Assembly (NCBI RefSeq): GCF_000208745.1
Contig: NC_030854.1
Location: 39,028,111-39,092,110 of the forward strand
Source: Theobroma cacao
Taxonomy: Eukaryota; Streptophyta; Magnoliopsida; Malvales; Malvaceae
Direction: 5' to 3'
DNA length: 64,000 nt
Shown here: one piece after another, positions 26,586-38,100 of the stretch
Layout: each line of letters starts with the position of its first letter
How positions within the stretch are numbered: the first letter of the stretch is position 1
Translations under genes and position numbers: made by a program
The notes under the pieces: generated by a model
The model's input: the letters and a program-made list of their open reading frames with translations, nothing else
What the model was told of the DNA's origin: nothing
Databases searched by the model: none

Positions 26586-28879
26586 CTGTAGGACAAAAGA
26601 GTGTCCTATTCTTGTTAATTTTCCACCTCAAAAGCCAATCATTTATCTGCAATGCAAAAAGGGAAAAAGTTGTTAATAAACTCAACTGAGAAATTACTAA
26701 TATGCTGCAGCAATATTTCATTTCTCCATCATTTGTTAAAACCCACATTATTTTTCACTTGATCACAATAAAGTTAACTATAAAATCAAACAAACTCAAA
26801 ATATACTCAAAAACAATCAAGTGAAGTAAGCCCTTTGACCTACGTAGCAGTTCAAGCTTGCAAACAATCACTCCACCGGTTTCAAAACCAAAAAAATTCA
26901 GCAGAGGCCCATTTTTTTAATCCAAAAAAGCCAAGTACAACAGTTTTTAAGTCCATCAAAGCACAAATCTTTTATCTTGTATAAATTAGGAAATCTCCAT
27001 ATCTAGCTTAAGTTCCTTATTAAGTAAAAAAAAAAAAAAATAGAGCCAACCCAACTTAAAAGCTAAAATACCAAAGAAAAAGAAGCATAAAAAGATAACA
27101 AAGTTTAGCCACTTTAATTAATTATAAGCACAACTTCTCAACTTTTTTTGGGGGGATTTCAGGATATGAATACAGCTCATCATTAAGGACTCATCAAGCA
27201 AATTCACACCAGCAACAAAGAGGAGTTCTTTCCATTTAAAAACTGAGTATTAAATATGCAGAAACAAAGAAAAAAGCACAGAGGATATGAGAGATCGATA
27301 TCTATACAAGGAAATCGAGACAACAAAAAACCCATCTTCAAACTTCAATCCATTCCTCAATAATACTCAAAAAGTAATTTTTTTTTTAAAATACAAAACT
27401 AAAGATCTCACAGGTAAAATTCAACCACAAAAAAAAATCTGAGAACTAACAAAAAAAAACTGCAGATCCAAATCTGATGACCACCAAAAAATCGTACCCG
27501 ATCCAAATCAATTAAAGAAAAACCGCAAAAAAAAAAAAAGGAAACCACAAATTCTATATTAAAAAATGCGAAAAAAAAAAAGGAGAAGCAGAGGATGATA
27601 TACCTATCGATTGAAACGGGAAATTGAGAGGAAGAAGAAACAAAAACGACGCGGTTGAGGTTGAGGCCACACAGAGGATTAAGCGGTAGCGTAGAGGAAA
27701 GGGAAAATAGGGGAAATAATGGGTAAATGATTTTGGGTGGTTATATATTTCAGCTTTCCCATTTTGGTTTTCTTTTATTATTCCGTTTTAGTTTTTTTTT
27801 TATGGTGGTTTGGATGCGCTGTGGCAGTCAACGACCAAGGAGGCCTTTTGTTTTTTTATTTTATTTTGTGATTTGGGATTTATAATAAATTAAACAAACA
27901 AATAATTGTTGAATATTCTTTTGGATTTTTTCTCTCTTTTGACTCTTCAAGCTACCCCTCCCTTTCTTTTTTTTTTTTTAGTTTTCATAATAAAAAGGAT
28001 TAGCGTTTTCAAATTTATAAACTTACTTAAATTTTAATTTCAGAATCTAAAACCACATAAGATTGAACTTAAATTTTAACCGTCGTAACATTGAACATAT
28101 AAATGACGTTTGATACTTTACAATACAATGTGATTACAGAAAATATAAATATGAATAAGAGATGAAATAAATTTCACGTCAATTAAAAATAAAATAGATC
28201 TTAATATATAAATATGAACCTTTCATCATGCATATATAAAACTACTAACTATTGTACTTACCTCGGAATCACTCATAACATATATAAATTGGTCATTTAA
28301 GCAAGTTATGTGGTATTAATTGTCAAGTAATATAGGTATCAAAGTTGGGCTCAAAACCCATGCTTGGGTTGGGTAATCAAAGTCCAACACCAACACTAAC
28401 CAGTACTGGGACTAGTACAGAATGTAGTCTGTCCAATTTATACACCATACCATTGACAAAATATCAATGACCCAAATCACAAGAACAAATAATTTGATGA
28501 TGATAAATGCTCTCAAATTTTTACTCATCCTCAAGTAATTTCATCTTATGATTATTAATTAATGTATCATTATTCTTTATACATATAACAAATCAATTAC
28601 TAATAGAATTTCGGATAAAATTCGAATATTCTAAACATGGTACCTATGTGTCACATGAGATATATTATGGTATGTATATAAATAAATGGTAATTATGATA
28701 TTTATAAAATGATGAATGCATGTAAATATAAAAGCAGAGAAGAAAAAGGGTTGAGGTGAAATTCATGGTAGAAAACATTTAGCCTAAAAAAATAAAAGGA
28801 TGAAAATGGTGTTGACCTAAGTAAGTAAAAGGAAAGCAGAGGAGGTGACTCAAGGGAAACCAGACCCGGGAGACATATA
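26586..28879. other. GSK3 5' leader intron and divergent promoter region toward SPT16
   Basis: The sequence from 26586 to about 27603 is A-rich and reads as a 5' UTR intron of the kinase gene: a donor-like GATAG then GTATAT lies at about 27603 (minus sense). Beyond about 27700 lies an AT-rich divergent intergenic region with no gene. A TATA-like ATATAAAA at 28876-28883 probably belongs to the plus-strand SPT16 gene. Confidence 0.5.
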
Positions 28880-29877
28880 AAACCAGGTTTCCAATTTCAA
28901 CAAAAATCATATGATTCTTCGTTGCTTTCCTTCTCCATCCGTTTCACCATTGCCATTATCTTCTCTTTCTCTGTTTCATGCTAATACCTATCCTCAAAGT
29001 GGTCTTTTCAATCTGATCCATTCTCTCTCTCTCAAACCCACCCATCTGATCCGACTTTAGCATCTATCTAAATCTAAAACAGATCAAATATTCCCTTCTT
29101 TTTTCTTTTTTTTTTTGCTTTGGGTGTGTTCCTGATTCACTCGGATGATATCGCGGGGAGATTGTTCGCCTCCAAGTAATCGCCTTTACGTTTCCAATCT
29201 TATTGCTATGCGCGTGACTGTTTCTTCCTTTCAAAAAATTATGTTTCTTTTTGGTCTTTATGGACAGTGAAACCAAGGATCAATGGCTTTATGTTGGAAA
29301 TCTGATCAATGGGTTTTGGAATTTAGGTTTTTCTTATCTGAAAGTTTGAGGATTTGCTAAACAAAAGCTGCTTAGGCCTTTCTCTTGGAGGTGAGTTTGG
29401 GTTCATCGAAAGGATTACGAGTTTGAATTTCGGTTCTGTGATTATGGTGTTTTTAGTGAATTCAAAGTTAATATGATGGAATTTGTTGCATCAGGATTCA
29501 TACGGGTGTATCAGGCAGCTGCTGCTTCTGCTCAAGGGGAAACAGACAACTGTAAGTGTCATTGTATTGCTCTATTTAGTGCCAAAAAGAACCCTCTAAA
29601 GCTGGCATTTTTATTTGATTTTAACTAGTTGGCTTAGAGTTGTGTTTAGTAAAATCTGTCAATGGATTCATAGATGAAGCTTTTGACTATGGAGGTTACT
29701 TCTAAGTGCATGTATCATATAGCTAATTGGGAAAAATCTCTTCAGGTTGAACTATTGCCAAATGGAGAAGGAGATGGGAACTGATAATTATTTGTTGTTT
29801 ATCACAGTTTATGCTGATTGTCATACTCAACAAGCTAAACTCTCCTGGATTCAAGTTTGGTCTTTAAGTAATTCTCC
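28880..29877 (+). other. SPT16 (copy A) 5' leader with introns
   Basis: A CT-rich leader (about 28920-29050) and splice-like sites (acceptor before 29494, donor at 29550-29551, acceptor before 29746) indicate a spliced 5' UTR. If the last exon begins at 29746, an ATG at 29762 opens an upstream frame to 29980 that overlaps the main start. Confidence 0.45.
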
Positions 29878-32800
29878 ATGGCTGAAAGCCGGAATAGGAA
29901 TGTCAAGCCTGCAAATGGCAAGCCACCACCGGCTGCCAACACATATGCCATCAACCTGGATAACTTCAGTAAGCGGTTGAAAATTTTATATTCACATTGG
30001 AATAAACATAATGCTGATCTGTGGGGTGCTTCGAGTGCTCTTGTCGTAGCAACTCCTCCTGTTTCTGAGGATCTGAGGTACCTGAAATCGTCAGCACTAA
30101 ATATTTGGTTGGTTGGCTATGAATTCCCAGAAACCATTATGGTTTTCTTGAAGAAACAGATCCATTTCTTGTGTAGCCAGAAAAAGGCCTCTTTGCTTGA
30201 TGTTGTGAAGAAGTCTGCCAGAGAAGCTGTTGGTGTTGAAGTTGTTATTCATGTGAAGGCAAAAGGTGATGATGGAACTGGTCTAATGGATAGCATTTTT
30301 CGAGCTATCTATTCTCAGACAAACTCTAGTGATCATGCTGTACCTGTTGTCGGTCACATATCAAGAGAGACACCTGAGGGAAAGTTTTTGGAGACATGGG
30401 ATGAGAAATTAAAGAATGCAAAATTTGAACTTAGTGATGTAACAAATGGGTTCTCAGACTTGTTTGCTGTCAAAGATGAAACTGAGCTTACAAATGTGAA
30501 GAAGGCTGCATTCTTGACTTCATCGGTTATGAGGCAATTTGTGGTGCCCAAACTTGAGAAGGTTATTGATGAGGAGAGGAAGGTTTCCCACTCTGCACTG
30601 ATGGATGATACAGAGAAGACTATACTAGAACCAGCTCGAATTAAGGTGAAATTGAAGGCAGAGAACATTGATATTTGTTACCCTCCTATTTTTCAGAGTG
30701 GAGGGGAGTTTGATCTAAAACCAAGTGCTTCAAGCAATGATGAGAACCTTTACTATGACTCTACCAGTGTAATTATATGTGCCCTTGGGTCTCGATACAA
30801 CAGCTACTGCTCCAATATTGCTCGAACTTTTCTGATTGATGCCAATTCCTTACAAAGCAAGGCTTATGAGGTTCTCCTTAAAGCTCAAGAAGCAGCCATT
30901 GATGCTTTAAAATCTGGCAACAAGGTGAGCTCTGTTTATCAAGCAGCAGTCTCAGTAGTAGAGAAGGATGCTCCTGAATTAGCTGCAAATTTGACCAAAA
31001 CTGCAGGAACTGGAATAGGTCTTGAGTTTCGTGAGTCAGGGCTTAGTCTTAATGCCAAGAATGATCGAATCTTGAAACCAGGGATGGTATTCAATGTGTC
31101 ACTTGGTTTTCAGAACTTGCAAACAGAGACAAAGAACCCCAAGACTCAGAAATACTCAGTGTTGCTTGCAGATACCGTCATTGTCGGTGAGAAGGTACCA
31201 GATATTTTAACTTCTAAAAGCTCTAAAGCTGTCAAAGATGTCGCGTACTCATTCAATGAAGATGATGAAGAAGAAGAGAAGTTAAAGGTTAAAGCTGAGG
31301 ATAATGGTAATGACACCTTATTCTCCAAGACAACACTCAGGTCAGACAACCATGAAATGTCTAAAGAGGAGCTACGAAGGCAGCATCAGGCTGAACTTGC
31401 TCGCCAGAAGAATGAAGAAACTGCAAGGAGACTTGCCGGTGGGGGTGCTGTGGCAGCAGATAATCGTGGTGCAGTGAAGACTGTTGGTGATTTAATTGCA
31501 TATAAAAATGTTAATGATCTGCCCCCTCCTAGGGATTTGATGATTCAGGTTGACCAGAAGAATGAAGCTATCCTCTTACCAATTTATGGAAGCATGGTTC
31601 CTTTTCATGTGGCTACAGTGAAGAGTGTGTCCAGCCAACAGGACAGTAACCGTACCAGCTACATCAGGATAATATTTAATGTACCTGGCACCCCTTTCAG
31701 TCCACACGATGCAAATTCTCTCAAGTTTCAAGGATCAATATACTTGAAAGAGGTTTCATTCCGCTCCAAGGACTCAAGGCATATCATTGAAGTTGTACAG
31801 CAGATTAAAACACTCCGCCGGCAAGTTAATTCAAGAGAGTCTGAAAGGGCTGAGAGGGCAACCTTAGTTAGTCAAGAGAGGCTGCAGCTTGCATCAGCCA
31901 AGTTCAAGCCAATGAAGTTGCACGATCTATGGATTCGTCCCCCTTTTGGTGGTCGTGGTAGAAAGCTGACAGGTTCACTTGAAGCTCACATGAACGGATT
32001 TAGGTATTCTACTTCAAGGCCTGATGAACGTGTTGATGTAATGTTTGGAAACATCAAGCATGCCTTCTTCCAGCCAGCAGAGCGGGAAATGATCACTCTT
32101 GTGCACTTTCATTTGCATAATCACATCATGGTTGGTAATAAGAAAACCAAGGATGTGCAATTTTATATTGAGGTGATGGATATAGTTCAGACATTGGGAG
32201 GTGGAAAGAGATCTGCCTATGACCCTGATGAGATTGAGGAAGAGCAACGTGAGCGGGACCGAAAGAATAAAATTAACATGGACTTCCAGAACTTTGTGAA
32301 CCGGGTTAATGATTTGTGGGGGCAGCCCCAATTTAAAGCACTTGACCTTGAATTTGATCAGCCCATGAGAGAGCTTGGCTTCCATGGGGTCCCCCATAAA
32401 GCGTCTGCATTTATAGTGCCAACATCAAACTGCCTGGTTGAGCTAATAGAGACACCTTTTGTGGTGATCACCCTAAGTGAGATCGAGATAGTTAACCTTG
32501 AAAGAGTTGGTCTTGGGCAGAAGAATTTTGATATGACTATTGTATTCAAGGACTTCAAGCGGGATGTCCTTCGGATTGACTCGATTCCTTCCACATCACT
32601 AGATGGCATCAAAGAGTGGCTTAACACGACTGACCTCAAGTATTATGAGAGCAGACTAAATTTGAACTGGAGGCCTATACTGAAAACTATTACTGATGAT
32701 CCAGAAAAATTCATTGAAGACGGTGGATGGGAATTTTTAAACATGGAAGTCAGCGATTCTGAGTCTGAGAACTCAGAAGAGTCTGACCAAGGGTATGAGC

Positions 32801-33093
32801 CTTCAGATGTGCAGTCTGACTCAGGATCAGAGGATGAGGATGATGACAGTGAATCATTGGTCGAATCTGAAGATGATGAGGAAGAAGACTCAGATGAAGA
32901 CTCAGAAGAAGATGAAGGAAAGACATGGGAAGAGTTGGAGAGGGAAGCAAGCTACGCAGACAGAGAGAAAGGAGATGATTCTGACAGTGAGGAAGAAAGG
33001 AAGAGGAGAAAGATGAAAGCTTTCGGTAAGGGTCGGGTACCTGATAAGAGAAATCCTGGTGGCAGCCTTCCGAAGAGGGCCAAATTGAGGTGA
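29878..33093 (+). CDS. SPT16: FACT complex subunit SPT16, copy A, 1071 aa
   Basis: An intronless coding frame of 1071 residues, the usual size for plant SPT16. The N-terminal part (about 20-470) is the aminopeptidase-P-like fold without catalytic metal ligands, including YEFPETIMVFLKKQ and AGTGIGLEFRESG. The SPT16 middle and Rtt106/PH-like regions follow (about 560-930; for example LWIRPPFGGRGRK and FGNIKHAFFQPAE). From about residue 957 the tail is highly acidic (EEDSDEDSEEDEGKTWEELE) and ends in a basic patch. Family knowledge: SPT16 pairs with SSRP1 to form FACT, a nuclear histone H2A-H2B chaperone that assists RNA polymerase II and replication through nucleosomes. A second copy lies tail to tail 2.1 kb downstream. 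No breaks are visible, so both copies should be functional. Confidence 0.97.
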   Translation: MAESRNRNVKPANGKPPPAANTYAINLDNFSKRLKILYSHWNKHNADLWGASSALVVATPPVSEDLRYLKSSALNIWLVGYEFPETIMVFLKKQIHFLCSQKKASLLDVVKKSAREAVGVEVVIHVKAKGDDGTGLMDSIFRAIYSQTNSSDHAVPVVGHISRETPEGKFLETWDEKLKNAKFELSDVTNGFSDLFAVKDETELTNVKKAAFLTSSVMRQFVVPKLEKVIDEERKVSHSALMDDTEKTILEPARIKVKLKAENIDICYPPIFQSGGEFDLKPSASSNDENLYYDSTSVIICALGSRYNSYCSNIARTFLIDANSLQSKAYEVLLKAQEAAIDALKSGNKVSSVYQAAVSVVEKDAPELAANLTKTAGTGIGLEFRESGLSLNAKNDRILKPGMVFNVSLGFQNLQTETKNPKTQKYSVLLADTVIVGEKVPDILTSKSSKAVKDVAYSFNEDDEEEEKLKVKAEDNGNDTLFSKTTLRSDNHEMSKEELRRQHQAELARQKNEETARRLAGGGAVAADNRGAVKTVGDLIAYKNVNDLPPPRDLMIQVDQKNEAILLPIYGSMVPFHVATVKSVSSQQDSNRTSYIRIIFNVPGTPFSPHDANSLKFQGSIYLKEVSFRSKDSRHIIEVVQQIKTLRRQVNSRESERAERATLVSQERLQLASAKFKPMKLHDLWIRPPFGGRGRKLTGSLEAHMNGFRYSTSRPDERVDVMFGNIKHAFFQPAEREMITLVHFHLHNHIMVGNKKTKDVQFYIEVMDIVQTLGGGKRSAYDPDEIEEEQRERDRKNKINMDFQNFVNRVNDLWGQPQFKALDLEFDQPMRELGFHGVPHKASAFIVPTSNCLVELIETPFVVITLSEIEIVNLERVGLGQKNFDMTIVFKDFKRDVLRIDSIPSTSLDGIKEWLNTTDLKYYESRLNLNWRPILKTITDDPEKFIEDGGWEFLNMEVSDSESENSEESDQGYEPSDVQSDSGSEDEDDDSESLVESEDDEEEDSDEDSEEDEGKTWEELEREASYADREKGDDSDSEEERKRRKMKAFGKGRVPDKRNPGGSLPKRAKLR

Positions 33094-34059
33094 CATCCTT
33101 CTGAAAACCATGTGGCAGTTTCAGCAACCTAGTAAAAGATGGTAGTCATATTGAATGCTAGTAGTTGCTTTTAAGTTTGGTTGTAGCATACTTTAATCCA
33201 GGTTTTAGTTGTTGCTTTCTATCGATCTGTACGTGTGTTCAGTCAACTTGTTATGAACTCTTAAAATGTAAAATAGTTGAGATTAAACTTATGGAGGTTT
33301 TACATGTAATCTTAGATGCATCTCACTTGCTCTCCTTTTGATTCTTTCTTCATAGTTTTATGAATTTAATAACCAGACAAAAGGTATTAGGCAAAAGTCA
33401 TTAGGTTTTTCGCTAATGCATGAGCAACCTGACTGACTCGTCGTGAAACAAGGGGAAAACAGACTGACCAGCATCTATTCACTAAATTCTTTATGTCAGC
33501 AGGTAGATGCTTGTCACCATATCAGTATTTCAGCTTATCAGAAACAGGCCTAATTTGCTTGTTTAAAACATTAAGTTTTAAAGGCTACTAAATAATATCT
33601 TTCTTCCTTCCCTCCACTACAAACAACCGTAATGTAATCATCCTGGGTCATGACAAATGACTAATTTGCAGAATTTGGAAGCATTTATCACCAAAAGAAT
33701 TTTGGAAGCATGCCAAACTAACGAACAGCAAAAAATAAAGGAAAAGGAGCCAACCTTTGCTTCTACACTTTTCTTCCTCGAGTGCACCATTGCAGGAATC
33801 TTCTCTTCCTTGTATCCAAGAAAGCTTTTTCATGTGAAATAATGGCACAAGAAGATGCGGCCAGGAGCTGAATAGGCATTTAATTAGGTGAACAAGTATG
33901 TTATACATCCAGTCATTCTCAAGGCGATAACAAGTACAAGACAAAGGAGGATGCACTTACACTTGATGAAACTCAAGGCCAAGGTAAAGCTAATGTTGAA
34001 AACTATGCTGAATCTAAATAAAGCACCAAGTGACATCCACTTCATTCAAGGAGAAAATG
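33094..34059. other. Spacer downstream of SPT16 copy A
   Basis: SPT16 copy A 3' UTR, then sequence without a recognised gene. Short frames at 33648-33956 (minus) and 33888-34208 (plus) have no convincing family match. Confidence 0.5.
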
Positions 34060-34740
34060 AGGAATGGCGGATAACTATGAAAGGATGCAGCCTGACTTGT
34101 TTTGAAAACAAAAACACAAGAATTTCTTTAGACATGCAAGCTCTAAGCAATTCCCACTCAGAATGGAAATATTGGCTAAAGGACAGGGCATTCTTGTGGC
34201 TATGGTGATTTATAATATGGCACCGATAGGTCCTCATCAAGCTTCTTTCTAGGACTGGATTCTTTGAATTTCCTAGTAAACGTATCCACTGAAAAATAAC
34301 TATACGGTAATTCAGTGTAGTGCCACTACTTGCTTGATCCTTTTTAGATGTAGCCAGCAAGATCAACAATCAAATTAATGTTCTTAAACCTGATGAAATT
34401 AGAGCATGTGAAGGCAATGGCTAGAAACAGCAGGCACTTACCTCCTGGATGAAGTCCGCGACCCCTTTCCTTTCAGGACACCTAAACCCACAATCCTCAA
34501 AAAATTCTAGAATATTATCATGCAGACAATGACACACTATCCTCCCTGGCCATCAAAATAATGTCATCAAAGAGATCAAATGTTTCTGGCGCTGGCTGAA
34601 GAAGTGAAACCAGTAAAGTTGCACCGTAATATGCTCTAGCTGCTGAAGACTAGCAACAATCTGAAAAGAAGTAGAACTGTCTAAACCATTTGTCATCTCA
34701 TCCAAAACATGGTATATGCATAGATGAAGTTAAAAAAGAA
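34060..34740 (-). pseudogene. Decayed ABCG/PDR transporter fragment
   Basis: On the minus strand, about 34700-34443 encodes a Walker B/D-loop region (DEMTNGLDSSTSFQIV) and continues through blocks matching [16 protein letters not shown] and [14 protein letters not shown] of PDR proteins, but only with at least two frameshifts. It ends at a normal-looking donor at about 34441. About 34345-34060 then matches the next PDR exon (SKKDQ, then SHKNALSFSQY and SEWELLRACMSKEIL), also out of frame with the previous piece and with several changes. Together they represent the end of the first nucleotide-binding domain and the start of the first membrane domain. Family knowledge: full PDR proteins have about 1450 residues. 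Nothing before or after survives clearly. It lies on the same strand as the intact PDR-type gene at 60-64 kb. Confidence 0.8.
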
Positions 34741-35170
34741 AAAGAAAAAGAAAAACCTCTTTTTTTTTACATTCAAATAACTGTTGGGTGGCAACCACAC
34801 ACACTCTAAAGCCCAAACAAAGCATCCCAAGATGTGAATGACTTCTTAGAATAGGTAATATGACACACTGATTCATAAATCCAGTCCCATAAACCTGAAA
34901 AACAGAGCAAAAATCCAATAGAGGAACATAAACAGACGAAATAATAAAACTTTTACTTCCATTGAACTGATGCCACCAATTTACAACCAAAATCTTGCCT
35001 CCAGACAATCCAACTTAGTGCCTAACTGCTTAAGACAAAGGAACAAGATCCTAATACAGTTCAGAGCTATGTTAGAAAACTACATTCTTCTAAAGCACCA
35101 GCTGCTACTAAAATCATGTTTAACATTAAAAAAAAACTGACCATGTAAAAAAAAAGAAATACTATCACAT
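34741..35170. other. Spacer between PDR relic and SPT16 copy B
   Basis: May contain further unrecognisable PDR remains around 34760-34900 (minus); otherwise the 3' UTR of SPT16 copy B. Includes A-rich runs. Confidence 0.4.
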
Positions 35171-38100
35171 CTATCGTAGCTTGGAACGTTTGGAAATAGC
35201 ACTACTAGGTGGAGCTCGAGATTTCCCAAAAGTCTTCATTTTCCTTCTCCTCCTATCCTCCTCACTGTCCGATTCATGCCCTTTCTCCCTGTCTGCATTG
35301 CTTGCCTCCCTCTCCAACTCCTCCCATGTCTTTCCCTTCTCTTCTTCTGAGTCTTCCTCAGAATCTTCCTCCTCTTCATCCTCAGATTCAACCAGTGACT
35401 CACTACCAGAGTCATCATCCTCTGACTCAGATTCAGGCTCTATATCAGATGGCTCATAACCCTGATCTGAATCCTCTGAGTTCTCAGAATCTGAATCACT
35501 AGCTTCCAAGTTCAAAAATTCCCAACCCCCATTTTCTATGAAACTCTGCGGATCATCAGTAATTGTCTTCAAAATCTGCCGCCAATTCAGATTCAGCCTG
35601 CTCTCATAATACTTCAGGTCTGTAGTGTCAAGCCACTCCTTGATACCATCAAGTGAGGTTGAAGGAATGGAGTCAATCCTGAGTACATCTCGCTTGAAGT
35701 CCTTAAACACAATGGTCATGTCAAAGTTTTTCTGCCCAAGGCCAACTCTCTCAAGGTTCACAATCTCAATCTCACTTAAGGTAACCACAAGGAAAGGAGT
35801 CTCTACCAGCTCGACCAGACAGCTTGAAGTCGGCACAATAAAAGCTGAGGCTTTGTAAGGGACCCCATGGAAGCCAAGTTCCCTAAGAGGCTGATCAAAC
35901 TCAAGATCTAGGCCATTAAACTGAGGCTGCCCCCACAGATCATTCACCCGATTCACAAAACTCTGAAAGTCCATGTTGATCTTATTCTTCCTATCCCTCT
36001 CCCTTTGCTCTTCTTCAATCTCATCTGGATCATAGGCAGACCTCTTTCCCCCTCCCAATGTCTGGACTACATCCATAACCTCAACATAAAATTGCACATC
36101 CTTAGTTTTTTTGTTTCCCACCATTATGTGATTGTGCAGGTGAAAGTGAAGGAGAGTGATCATCTCTTTCTCTGCAGGCTGGAAGAATGCATGCTTTATG
36201 TTTCCGTACATAATGTCCACACGCTCGTCAGCTCTAGTAGTAGAATATCGAAAACCATTAACATGAACTTCAAGTGTTCCGGGAATCTTTCTCCCACGAC
36301 CACCAAAAGGAGGACGAATCCAAAGGTCAGACAACCTTATTGGCTTGAACCTGTTCCCTGCAAGTTGGAGTTTCTCCTGAGTAACCAAGGTTGCCCTCTC
36401 CGCTTTCTCAGACTCCCTGGCCACAACATGCCGACGAAGTGTTTTAATCTGCTGTACCACTTCACTTATGTGCCTTGGATCCTTGGAGCGAAATGAGACT
36501 TCCTTTAGATATATTGCCCCTTGATTCTTTAAAGAGTTTGAATCATGGGGACTAAAAGGGGTCCCTGGAACATTAAATATAATCCGGATAAAGCAATTTC
36601 GATTGGTATCCTGCTGGCTGGAAACTGTCCTTATAGTAGCCACATGGAAAGGGACCATACTACCATATATTGGCAAGAGTACAGCCTCATTCTTTTGGTC
36701 AATTTGAATCATAAAATCTCTCGGAGTGGGCAAGTCATTGACATTCTTATAAGCAATCAAATCAGCTGAAGTCTTTGCAACTGATCGATTATCTCCAGTC
36801 CCACTTCCACCAGCAAGCCGCCTAGCTGTTTCTTCATTCTTCTGACGAGCAAGTTCTGCTTGGTGCTGCCTCCTTAACTCCTCCTTAGAGATCTCATGAT
36901 TATCTGACCTAAGTACTGTCTTAGACATGAAGGGGTCAGAGCCATTAGTTTCAGCCTTCACTGAATTTTCTTCTTCTTCCTCATCCTCATTGAATGAGTA
37001 AGCCACATCCTTGACAGCCTTGGAACTTTTTCCAGTCACCACTTCTGCATTTTGTTCACCAACAATAACTGTATCAGCAAGCAACAGAGAAAAATTCCTG
37101 TTCTTTGACTTATTACTCTCACACTGCAAGTTCTGAAAACCAAGTGACACATTAAAAACCATTCCTGCTTTCACTACACGATCATTCTTCGCATTGAGAT
37201 TAAGCCCTGACTCACGAAACTCAAGACCAATTCCTGTCCCGGCAGATTTGGTAAGATTCAGAATCAACTCAGGAGAATCCTTCTCAACAACTGAAAGTGC
37301 TGCTTGATATACAGCACTAATTTTGCTCCCAGATTTCAACATTCCAATTGCAGCTTCATGGGCCTTAAGAAGAACCTCATAGGCCTTGCTCTGAAGTGGA
37401 CTGGCATCAATCAAGAAAGTCCTGGCAATATTTGAGCAATAACTGTTGTAGCGAGCTCCAACTGCACATAAGATAACACTGGCCGAATCATAGTACAGAT
37501 TCTCTTCATTACTTGCAGCACTAGGTCTGAGATCAAACTCACCCCCACTTTGAAATATGGGAGGGTAACAAATATCAACATTCTCTGGCTTGAGCTTTAC
37601 TTTGGCCAGCTGTGGATTCACTATGGCTTTCTCTGTTTCATCCATCAAGGTAGCATGGGTGATTTTCTTTTCCTCATCAATCACATTCTCAAGCTTTGGA
37701 ACCACAACATTGTTCATCACATTGTAACTTAAGTAAGCAGCTTTCTTTACATTCATAAGCTCTTCTTTATCCTTCACAGCAAACAGGTCAGACAACCCAT
37801 TGGTTACATCCGTAAGCTGAAATGTAGCACTTTTTAGTTTTTCAGCCCATGTCTCCAAAAGCTTCCCTTCAGGAGCCTCTCGTGCAATGTAACCCAAAAC
37901 AGGAGCATCATTTTCATCTCCCTTGTATTGTGCTCTGATGGACCGAAATATAGCATCCATCAATGCAGTTCCATCATCACTCTTTGCCTTAACATGCATT
38001 ACAACATCTACCTCTACAGCCTCCTTAGCAGATTTCTTCACAACTTCAAGCAGAGAAGCCTTCTTCTGGCTACACAAGAAATGAACCTGCTTCTTTGTGA

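Noticed and set aside
33648..33956. Possible further exon of the PDR relic
   Set aside because: I compared it with the PDR blocks expected next and found no convincing match.
36005..36496. 163-codon plus-strand frame antisense to SPT16 copy B
   Set aside because: Shadow of a strongly conserved coding region on the other strand.
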